Part shown: positions 36,233 through 43,499 of the stretch, piece after piece
Numbering within the stretch: the stretch's first letter is position 1
Layout of the letters: each line of letters starts with the position of its first letter
Source of the DNA: Flavobacterium sp.
GTDB taxonomy: Bacteria > Bacteroidota > Bacteroidia > Flavobacteriales > Flavobacteriaceae
Assembly: GCA_014378065.1 (NCBI GenBank)
Contig: JACMOK010000125.1
Coordinates: 1-55,130 of the forward strand
Direction of reading: 5' to 3'
Length of the DNA: 55,130 nucleotides
The notes under the pieces: generated by a model
What the model was told of the DNA's origin: nothing
The model's database searches: none
What the model saw: the letters and a program-made list of their open reading frames with translations, nothing else
Position numbers and translations under genes: made by a program

Positions 36233-37354
36233 CTACTGCACTGAAGACGACAAAATCTGAAATCCATCGTTTTGAGGATATTCACTTTCTTGGTACAAGC
36301 CCAACTTTTCCATCACCGGTAAATCGTTAAATGAGAACAAACACGCATCTTCAATATCGGAACCATTGACATGTTCGTGGTAGGCCCAAGATGGAATGCA
36401 GAAAATATCGCGTGCTGACCAATCGAAACGTATTCCGCCGATGATCGAGTAGCCTTTTCCTTTTGCGCATTGGTAAACGAAAGAACCGGTATGACGGTGG
36501 GCTTTGGTATGTTCGCCCGCGCGCAATAATTGAATCGAAGCCCCCATCGTTTGCATGACGTGACCACCGGTTAGCGGATTTGAATATTGCATGATGATGC
36601 CATCAAAAGCGGAGCTTTCATTAACTTTCGCCGCTTCTAACAATGCTGGGTAGACTTGCTTCCATGCGTATTTAAATAAAGGCGAATAGGGTTTGTCCCA
36701 ATGCACATTGCAAGGTAATAATCCGGCACCGCCATAAGTTAAAGGAGAATAATTCGTGGGCGACTGCAACGATTGTTTGCCTTCATACACAGCGTAATCA
36801 TTGGCCTCTAAAGCATTTATTAACGGAATGTCGAGTCCGTCCTGCCAAATACAGGTTTTGCCATCTTCTACCACGCCATGTTCGTGCCACGCCGAATTTG
36901 GAGTAATAACAAAATCATTAACTTCAAAAGTAATCTTATGTCCGTCTACCACCGTGTAACCGCCTTCGCCTTCCATAATAAAACGCAAGGCTGAAGCTTT
37001 ATGCCGGTGCGCGGATGTGCTTTCTCCGGGACGTGTAACCTGAATTCCGGTATACAACCAGCCCACCGCAGCACTAACTGCTTTGCGGTTGTCGTTGACC
37101 AAATACACCACCCTTCGCCCGGCCTGTTCGGGTGTGACAAGTTCAGAAGATTTTAGCACTAAGCTTCTCAATGCCTGGTATTTCCACAGCATCGGAACCG
37201 AAGCAGTTTTGGGCTCCCAGGGTTCGATATCGTTGGCAACCGTCCATAATGCACCGGCACCAAGCAATTCAAGTTCTTTATAATAGGCTTCGAGTTCAGG
37301 TGTGTCTTGTACTCTTGCGCGACCGATTACGTCGTCGCTGTGTTTTGATTCCAT
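36233..37354 (-). CDS. Gentisate 1,2-dioxygenase-type bicupin ring-cleaving enzyme
   Basis: Start at ATG 37354 (MESKHSDDVIG, 373 residues); the longer frame would overlap the nitrilase gene. Two cupin barrels are present. The N-terminal one has iron ligands His116 and His118 (HRHKASALRFIMEGEGG) and a later His in SAWHEHG (157 or 159). The C-terminal one has KAHRHTGSF (286/288) and AYHEH (326/328). The stretch PMLWKYQALRSLVLKS before the first cupin is characteristic of gentisate and salicylate 1,2-dioxygenases. It opens the ring between carboxyl- and hydroxyl- (or amino-) bearing carbons. Gentisate gives maleylpyruvate; 5-hydroxyanthranilate would give an amide. It starts one base after the nitrilase stop. 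Confidence 0.85.
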   Translation of the reverse strand: MESKHSDDVIGRARVQDTPELEAYYKELELLGAGALWTVANDIEPWEPKTASVPMLWKYQALRSLVLKSSELVTPEQAGRRVVYLVNDNRKAVSAAVGWLYTGIQVTRPGESTSAHRHKASALRFIMEGEGGYTVVDGHKITFEVNDFVITPNSAWHEHGVVEDGKTCIWQDGLDIPLINALEANDYAVYEGKQSLQSPTNYSPLTYGGAGLLPCNVHWDKPYSPLFKYAWKQVYPALLEAAKVNESSAFDGIIMQYSNPLTGGHVMQTMGASIQLLRAGEHTKAHRHTGSFVYQCAKGKGYSIIGGIRFDWSARDIFCIPSWAYHEHVNGSDIEDACLFSFNDLPVMEKLGLYQESEYPQNDGFQILSSSVQ

Positions 37355-37355
37355 C

Positions 37356-38336
37356 TTATTTTGAATTAAATTCTTCGTGATTATCAATAAAAGTAATCTT
37401 TCGTGTGGGCGCTGTATTGACCCGCAAGTCAAAAATATCAAAGCGATTGTAATGTCCGAGAATGTCATGCATTTGTTTGGGCTGAATGCATTTTTCAAGA
37501 TCGATATCGGCGTAAATCAATCCTTCGTCATCAATTAAGGACTCACCGATCACGGCGCCATTTGGACCAACAAAACCAGAAAAGGCAGAATTTTTTCTAG
37601 TTAGTAATTCTTCTACATTGGGCACATCGGGTTTTAAGGCTTCCATAATTTCTTTCGAAATCGTAGCACACGAAACGATGGTGAATAGTTTACCCTCGAA
37701 AGAATGGGCCGCGGCACGAATTTTAATCGCTTCGGCCATATTGTAATCGGGAGGGGCAACGGGGAGCGAAATATAATTGGCAATATGAATCAATTCGCCT
37801 TGTGCCAGCAAAGTGAAACGCGCTAGGGTATTGGTGTTTTCACCGCATGCCAAAGTACCAATGGGACCGATTTCAGTTTTGTACACTTTTAAGGAAGAAC
37901 CATCGCCGGAAGTCCATGTTAGTTTTTCAGCCCAAGTAGGAACGAGCTTTCGGTGTTTTCCAACGAGTTGCCCTTTGTTGTCGATGATTAAATTGGTGTT
38001 GTAAATTTCGCCATAACTTTCGCCACGTTCATTAATACCAATAACGATGTGGATATTGTTATCCTGAGCAGCCTTCAGAATTCTTATAATGGCCGGATCT
38101 GAGATGGTCACAGAATTTTTATACAATTGCTCGTACCATTTACTGCCTTGAATGGGTGTCATAATCCAATTCCAATACGGATAGCCGGCAATAAATACTT
38201 CTGGAAAAGCAATCAGTTGTGCGCCATTTGAACTGGCTTCTTGGATCAACGAAATCGCTTTGTCTACCGTTTTTTCTATGTTGAGAAATACCGGAGAAGT
38301 CTGGACGGTAGCGGCTTTAAATTTTGGAAAAGTCAT
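37356..38336 (-). CDS. Nitrilase (carbon-nitrogen hydrolase, branch 1-like)
   Basis: 326 residues with the full nitrilase triad: Glu46 (FPEVF), Lys130 (KHRKLVPT) and Cys164 (ACGENTN). GYPYWNW and LTWTSGDGSS are typical of true nitrilases rather than amidases, which usually have Cys-Tyr-Asp at the active Cys. It converts a nitrile to the acid plus ammonia. Its tight junction with the dioxygenase gene (one base) places it in the pathway. Either the pathway begins with an aromatic nitrile, or it hydrolyses an amide intermediate such as maleamate. The first reading follows the motif; the second is my inference from pathway chemistry. Confidence 0.87.
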   Translation of the reverse strand: MTFPKFKAATVQTSPVFLNIEKTVDKAISLIQEASSNGAQLIAFPEVFIAGYPYWNWIMTPIQGSKWYEQLYKNSVTISDPAIIRILKAAQDNNIHIVIGINERGESYGEIYNTNLIIDNKGQLVGKHRKLVPTWAEKLTWTSGDGSSLKVYKTEIGPIGTLACGENTNTLARFTLLAQGELIHIANYISLPVAPPDYNMAEAIKIRAAAHSFEGKLFTIVSCATISKEIMEALKPDVPNVEELLTRKNSAFSGFVGPNGAVIGESLIDDEGLIYADIDLEKCIQPKQMHDILGHYNRFDIFDLRVNTAPTRKITFIDNHEEFNSK

Positions 38337-38397
38337 TGGTGTAAATTTGATTAAATTTAATTAAAAACGACATGTTATTGGTTGGCTTGGTAACGAC

Positions 38398-38823
38398 TTA
38401 TTCTACTTTAAATTTCAGAATTTTCATTTTCATTTCTTCAGAAAATGGAGCGGCTTTGATAGCATCACGCGGGTCATTAAAAGCGACATTTACTAAGGTT
38501 ACTTCGCCTGACAAAATCATTTTTTCATGCTCATCTTCAAACTCGAATCCACATAAAACAGAAGCAAATCCTAGTTTTTTTACCCATAGTTTTTTTGTTA
38601 AAACTTGTCCTAGTCTTGCCGGATTTTTAAATTGAACTTTCAAATCTACAGTCGGAATGCCATTGGTTTTGTGCATTTTGGAAAAAGGCTGGTCAAACGC
38701 CTCCTCAAACCAATCTTCAACCAGGTCGTTAAGCATTTCGAGAAATCTAGGATAAAATACAATTCCGGCATAGTCGACATGCTTAAAACGGATTTTTTCG
38801 GTTTTTTGGAAAGGCAGGTTCAT
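38398..38823 (-). CDS. Hotdog-fold acyl-CoA thioesterase (4-hydroxybenzoyl-CoA thioesterase-like)
   Basis: 141 residues. The active-site motif near the start is FKHVDYAGIVFYPRFLEMLN, with the Asp of the HVDYAGIV signature. This matches the hydroxybenzoyl-CoA thioesterase/YbgC group. Directly adjoining the CoA ligase gene (no gap), it probably releases the free hydroxylated acid (gentisate or 5-hydroxyanthranilate) from its CoA ester after ring hydroxylation, allowing the cupin enzyme to act. Confidence 0.87.
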   Translation of the reverse strand: MNLPFQKTEKIRFKHVDYAGIVFYPRFLEMLNDLVEDWFEEAFDQPFSKMHKTNGIPTVDLKVQFKNPARLGQVLTKKLWVKKLGFASVLCGFEFEDEHEKMILSGEVTLVNVAFNDPRDAIKAAPFSEEMKMKILKFKVE

Positions 38824-40425
38824 TTATTTTAATTTAAATCGTTGTATTTTTCCGGTTTCTGTTTTGGGCAATTGGTCTGTAAAATAAATTATTCTCGGAT
38901 ACTTGTAAGGTGCGGCTATATCCTTAAACCACAACTGTATAGCTTTAGCTAAATTATCTGATGGTTTACCTTTATCTCTAAGAACGATGTACGCACAAAC
39001 CAACATGCCACGTTCGATATCAGGCACGCCCACCACGGCACATTCAAGGATGTCGTGATGGGTTAAAAGTACACTTTCTACTTCAACTGCAGCAATATTA
39101 TAACCTGAAGAAATAATCATATCGTCGCCTCGTGCCACAAACCAATAATAGCCATCGTCATCTTTTTTAAAAATATCTCCCGTAATATTCCAACCTTTTT
39201 CAACATATTCTTTTTGTTTGTCGGGTCGATTGAGGTATTTACAGCCGGTTATGCCGCGAACCGCTAATCTTCCGGGTTGGTTGGTCAATAGTTCCTTTCC
39301 ATCGGCATCTATAATTTTGGCTTCGTAACCCGTAATCGGAAGGCCGGTAGCTCCAGGTTTCATATTTGATTCATTAGAAGCAATAAAAATATGAAGCATC
39401 TCGGTTGCACCGATGCCGTCTATGATCTTCAAACCTGTCGCTTGGTACCAATCTTCCCATACTTTTAAGGGTAGAGATTCACCGGCAGAAATGCATTTGC
39501 GCAAGCTAGAGATGTCATAGTCTTTGACTTTAGCGGTAATGATGCGCCAAGCCGTGGGCGCTGTAAAGCAAATTGTGATTTTATATTCTTGAATGGCTTG
39601 CAATAATAAATCGGGGCTGGGTTTTTCTATTAAAAAAGTGGACGCTCCAAAATACATCGGAAACAATACCAATCCACCCAAACCAAAGGTAAATCCCAGT
39701 GGTGGACTTCCGGTAAATATATCGTTTGGAGTAGGTTGTAACGCATAATTTGGAAAAGCCTCGCATATATTCAAAATGTCTTTGTGGTGATGCGCCGTCA
39801 TTTTGGGTAATCCAGTGGTTCCTGAGGTAAATCCAATTAATGCTACGCTGCCGAATTTGGAATGGTAATTTGTAAATGTTTTGGGTTTGTCTAACATCAA
39901 GGCTTCCAATTCAGAAATGGCCTTTTCTCCACCCTCATATTTACATACCTTTTTTAAAAAGGGAGAACTTACCTTATCTATTTCTTCAGCTAGATCAAGG
40001 TCGCAGAAAGCATGCGAAATTTGTGCGCAATCGACAATCGTCGTCAATTCTTTGGAGCGCAAGAGGGGCATTGTGGCGACAACAATGCCACCTGCCTTTA
40101 AAACAGCAAACCAACAAGCTACCATCATCGGATTGTTGGCCGATCTGATCAGCACGCGGTTTCCTGATTTTAAACCCAAATCCACTTTCAGCACATGCGC
40201 GATTTGATTCGATTTTTCAAACAAATCGCGGTAAGTCCAACGCGTTTTAAAAGTCTGCAGGCAAACCGCCTCTCCACAACCTTCCAGAATATGACGGTCG
40301 AGGAGTTGCTCCACACAATTGCCTGTTTGGAACTGCTGAAATTGAGGCAGCTCAAACAAATAGTCTGGCTGTAAACTTAGATCCGGTAAATGATCGTGCG
40401 CGAATTCGTCTTCGTAATGTTTCAT
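38824..40425 (-). CDS. Aryl-CoA ligase (2-aminobenzoate/salicylate-CoA ligase type)
   Basis: 533 residues of the AMP-forming ligase family. The P-loop motif GFTSGTTGLPKMTAHHHKD lies at about 198-216. GIGATEMLHIFIASNES follows, then the hinge GDDMIISSGYNIAAVEVES and the catalytic Lys region LPKTETGKIQRFKLK at the end. The N-terminus (ELPQFQQFQTGNCVEQLLDR, NNPMMVACWFAVLKAGGIVV) is very like 2-aminobenzoate-CoA ligases as I recall them. It would activate anthranilate or salicylate to the CoA ester. Substrate choice cannot be read from sequence alone. It is six bases downstream of the monooxygenase gene. Confidence 0.88.
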   Translation of the reverse strand: MKHYEDEFAHDHLPDLSLQPDYLFELPQFQQFQTGNCVEQLLDRHILEGCGEAVCLQTFKTRWTYRDLFEKSNQIAHVLKVDLGLKSGNRVLIRSANNPMMVACWFAVLKAGGIVVATMPLLRSKELTTIVDCAQISHAFCDLDLAEEIDKVSSPFLKKVCKYEGGEKAISELEALMLDKPKTFTNYHSKFGSVALIGFTSGTTGLPKMTAHHHKDILNICEAFPNYALQPTPNDIFTGSPPLGFTFGLGGLVLFPMYFGASTFLIEKPSPDLLLQAIQEYKITICFTAPTAWRIITAKVKDYDISSLRKCISAGESLPLKVWEDWYQATGLKIIDGIGATEMLHIFIASNESNMKPGATGLPITGYEAKIIDADGKELLTNQPGRLAVRGITGCKYLNRPDKQKEYVEKGWNITGDIFKKDDDGYYWFVARGDDMIISSGYNIAAVEVESVLLTHHDILECAVVGVPDIERGMLVCAYIVLRDKGKPSDNLAKAIQLWFKDIAAPYKYPRIIYFTDQLPKTETGKIQRFKLK

Positions 40426-40431
40426 TAATAA

Positions 40432-42729
40432 TTACTTGTGGCTTTCGGGTTTAAGCGCTTTTTTCATCCCCTCTGTCATTTTTCTTTCAGAAGCATGTAA
40501 GCCATACAAATGCGATATTCCTGCGATGTACTGGTTTGGGATATCGGAAGGCTTAAACGCTTCATATGCTTGGGCGTGCCTTACGAAATTAGGATCAAGT
40601 AGTAAAGGCCGACCTAATGCCACCAAATCGGCTCTGCCATTTAAAAGCAGGGTGTTGATTTGGTCGATGTCTTGAATATAGCCCGTTGTTATTGTCGGAA
40701 TATGGACAGTGTTGCGCACCAAATCGGAAAAAGGAGTTTGCCACATTCGACCCACCTGTGCCTGTTGATATTCAATTGTGTTACCAGTAGAAACGTTGAT
40801 AATATCCGCCCCTGCTTGTTTAAAAGTTTCGCAAATGAATATTACATCCTGTTCGCTGATTCCATTTTCTGCCCAATCGGAGGCCGAAATTCGTACCGAC
40901 ATTGGTTTGCTTTGAGGAAATACTTCGCGCATGGCTTGAAAAACTTGTACTGGGAATTTGACTCGATTTTCAATACATCCTCCAAATTCATCGGTTCTAA
41001 CATTAGTTAAGGGGGAAAGAAAAGAAGCCAATAAAAACCCGTGATGGGCTTGCAATTCAATCATATCAAAACCGGATTCATCGGCATTGATCGTGGCATT
41101 GACAAATTCTGAAATGACGTTATCCATATCAGAAACGTTCATTTCTTTTGGTGTTTGCATATGCTGCGTAAAAGGAATCGGGGAGGCTGACAATAAATCC
41201 CATCCATTTTTTCCTAGCGGAATGTTGTTGCCAACTGAAGGAACATTTACAGAACCTTTTCTACCGGAATGTCCAAGTTGAATCCCGATTTTGGATTTGC
41301 TGTTTCTGTGTACATAATTTGTTATTTTTTTCCACGCAAGGGTCTGTTCCTCAGACCAAATTCCGGTACAACCTAAAGTGATGCGTCCGTTTTCAGAAAC
41401 CGCAGTCATTTCGGTAATTATTAACCCTACACCACCGGTAGCTCTAGCGCCATAATGCACCAAATGCCAATCAGAAACCAGTCCGTTTTCGGCTGCATAT
41501 TGTCCCATCGGCGACATGACTATCCGATTTTTGAGCTGCATATCCCGTAAGAAAAAAGAAGTAAAAGCGGCTGGGACTTTAACTTTGAAATTACCAATGT
41601 TACAATTAAATTCGGTTAAGACTTTTTCTGTAAATGCTGCGTCTCTCAAACTCAAGTTTTCGAAAGTGACTTTTTTGGAACGCGTCATTACGCCAAATGC
41701 AAATTGCATAAAATCGTGTTGCATGTGTCGGTCCATATTTTCAAACCAATCTAAAGAAACATTGGCTGCATGCTGGATCATTTCTACCCGGTCGCGTCGC
41801 AATTTTTCATATTTTTCAAAAACTTTGATTTTGTTTGTTTTAAATTCGATAATGGCGTCGGCAAGTGCGATGGCACATTCCATCGCCAATTTTGTTCCGG
41901 AACCGATTGAATAGTGTGCAGTGGCCTTGGCATCTCCCAACAAAACGATGTTGTCTTTGTGCCAAACTTCATTGGTAACGGTGGGAAATTGACGCCAATG
42001 GGATTTGTTCGAAATGAGTGGATGTCCATCCAATTCTTCTGCAAATATTGCTGAAATTTTACTGATGGTAGTCGCTTCATCAGTGGTTTCAAAGCCGGTT
42101 TTATTCCAAGTATCTTCGGTACATTCAAAAATCCAAGTACTTCGTTCTTTTTCATATTGGTAGCTGTGCGCTGCAAAAGTACCATGAGGAGTCGTTTTGA
42201 AAAAATAGGTAAATGCTTCTAGTGGTTTTGTCGATCCCAACCAAACAAATTTATTTTTTTGGAGTTTAATTTTTGTGCCAAAGTCGTCGGTGAATTGTTC
42301 GCGGATGGCGCTATTGCTACCGTCGCATACCACAATATAGTCGGAATCATTAAACTGGGTAATCGCTTCAATATTGTAGTCAAAATGAAGTCGAACGCCT
42401 TCTTCCACACAGCGCTGTTGCAGCAGCTGCAGTAAGGTTTTTCGCGAACACCCACAAAATCCGTTACCAGAAATGCGTACTTTTTCTCCATCTCGGGCCA
42501 CATCAAGCGCATCCCAATAAGCAAATTCACTGCGGATCAATTCGTATGATTTTGGATCTCGTGATAGAAATTCATTCAACGTTTCATCCGAAAAAACCAC
42601 GCCAAATCCGAAACTATCATCTGCTTTGTTTCGCTCGTAAAGATCGAGTTGGCAATTGGGAATCGCTCTTTTCAGTAGTATCGAAAAATACAATCCCCCT
42701 GGTCCGCCACCGATTACTGTTATTTTCAT
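40432..42729 (-). CDS. Bifunctional flavin monooxygenase/old-yellow-enzyme fusion (salicylyl-CoA 5-hydroxylase or 2-aminobenzoyl-CoA monooxygenase type)
   Basis: Start at ATG 42729 (MKITVIGGGPGGLYFSILLK); the longer frame overlaps the flavin reductase. 765 residues. Part one (about 1-385) is an FAD hydroxylase with GGGPGG, GFGVVFSDETLNEF and LLGDAKATAHYSIGSGTKLA. Part two (about 390-750) is an old-yellow-enzyme barrel with IVMSPMGQYAAENG, GIQLGHSGRKGS, ELQAHHGFLLASFLSPLTN and ALGRPLLLDP. This fusion is the hallmark of 2-aminobenzoyl-CoA monooxygenase/reductase (Azoarcus) and of salicylyl-CoA 5-hydroxylase (SdgC, Streptomyces). Both hydroxylate C5 of the CoA-bound ring. Its gene neighbours, ligase and thioesterase, fit a CoA-ester substrate. 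Confidence 0.88.
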   Translation of the reverse strand: MKITVIGGGPGGLYFSILLKRAIPNCQLDLYERNKADDSFGFGVVFSDETLNEFLSRDPKSYELIRSEFAYWDALDVARDGEKVRISGNGFCGCSRKTLLQLLQQRCVEEGVRLHFDYNIEAITQFNDSDYIVVCDGSNSAIREQFTDDFGTKIKLQKNKFVWLGSTKPLEAFTYFFKTTPHGTFAAHSYQYEKERSTWIFECTEDTWNKTGFETTDEATTISKISAIFAEELDGHPLISNKSHWRQFPTVTNEVWHKDNIVLLGDAKATAHYSIGSGTKLAMECAIALADAIIEFKTNKIKVFEKYEKLRRDRVEMIQHAANVSLDWFENMDRHMQHDFMQFAFGVMTRSKKVTFENLSLRDAAFTEKVLTEFNCNIGNFKVKVPAAFTSFFLRDMQLKNRIVMSPMGQYAAENGLVSDWHLVHYGARATGGVGLIITEMTAVSENGRITLGCTGIWSEEQTLAWKKITNYVHRNSKSKIGIQLGHSGRKGSVNVPSVGNNIPLGKNGWDLLSASPIPFTQHMQTPKEMNVSDMDNVISEFVNATINADESGFDMIELQAHHGFLLASFLSPLTNVRTDEFGGCIENRVKFPVQVFQAMREVFPQSKPMSVRISASDWAENGISEQDVIFICETFKQAGADIINVSTGNTIEYQQAQVGRMWQTPFSDLVRNTVHIPTITTGYIQDIDQINTLLLNGRADLVALGRPLLLDPNFVRHAQAYEAFKPSDIPNQYIAGISHLYGLHASERKMTEGMKKALKPESHK

Positions 42730-42730
42730 T

Positions 42731-43336
42731 TTAATTTCTTTTGATAGAGAATAATTCACCCATTTTAGCATAGTGAGCACCAGCCAAGCGAGCAATGGGT
42801 TTATAGGCGTCGAGATTAATTTTATAATCATCAAGCCATACCTTTTCGTCAACATGAAACATCACAATTTTGCCAATCATGATGGTTGCGCCGCCAAATT
42901 TATGGTGTTCTAAAGTATAATGGTGCACCAGTTCGCACTCCATTGTAATAAGACTTTCTTTCACTCTTGGCGGTTTTATTTTTAATGATGGAATCGGAGT
43001 AAGATTGGCAAAATCAAATTCACTTTCATGCGCAGGAATGGGCTGTGCGGTGCTGTTCATTTGCTCAGCCAGGGCTTCGGTAACCATATTCACCACAAAT
43101 TGTTTGGTGTCGAGCACATTGGTCAAAGTATCTTTGTTGGTATTATTGCCGCGAGAAGTAGAAAACATTACATGAGGCGGATCGTCTCCCACGGCATTAA
43201 AAAAAGAAAAAGGCGCTAAGTTGAAAATGCCTTCTTTACTGATACTTGAAATCCACCCTATGGGTCGTGGAATAATGATACCGGTAAGTAATTTATAAAT
43301 GGATTTTTGTTCCATTTGGTCTGGGTCAAGTTCCAT
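42731..43336 (-). CDS. Flavin reductase-family protein (FMN-binding split barrel)
   Basis: 201 residues. The family pattern is IIPRPIGWISSISKEGIFNLAPFSFFNAVGDD (shown here split as IIPRPIGWISS and NLAPFSFFNAVGDDPP), followed by FVVNMVTEALAEQMN. Members bind FMN and reduce free flavin or related substrates. It is the first gene of the minus-strand catabolic operon, one base before the hydroxylase gene, and could supply reduced flavin. The fused hydroxylase is expected to use NAD(P)H itself, so another role is open. Confidence 0.85.
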   Translation of the reverse strand: MELDPDQMEQKSIYKLLTGIIIPRPIGWISSISKEGIFNLAPFSFFNAVGDDPPHVMFSTSRGNNTNKDTLTNVLDTKQFVVNMVTEALAEQMNSTAQPIPAHESEFDFANLTPIPSLKIKPPRVKESLITMECELVHHYTLEHHKFGGATIMIGKIVMFHVDEKVWLDDYKINLDAYKPIARLAGAHYAKMGELFSIKRN

Positions 43337-43467
43337 GAATGGTTTAGTTTACTACAAATTAAATAAAAAAAACTGCACCACTATTAAAATAGATTCAGTT
43401 TTTGAAGATTAATATTAGGAATTTGATAAAATTCAAGCCAAACTAGTCGTTTATTTACAAGAATTTT

Positions 43468-43475
43468 TATATTTG
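43468..43475 (+). promoter_or_regulatory. -7 promoter element for the transporter operon
   Basis: TATATTTG matches TAnnTTTG exactly, 24 bases before ATG 43500. It rules against the TTG at 43473 as start, because that lies inside the promoter. The opposite operon starts at 43336, so the 163-bp gap is a divergent control region. Confidence 0.55.
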
Positions 43476-43499
43476 ATTGGTAACCTTATCCATAAATCT

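Noticed and set aside
37355..37498. 48-codon N-terminal extension of the cupin dioxygenase
   Set aside because: It lies wholly within the nitrilase coding region; ATG 37354 gives the normal family length.
42730..42855. 42-codon extension of the hydroxylase fusion
   Set aside because: It overlaps the flavin reductase; the FAD motif must be near the N-terminus, as from ATG 42729.
43473..43499. TTG start for the MHS transporter
   Set aside because: The TTG is part of the TATATTTG promoter element.
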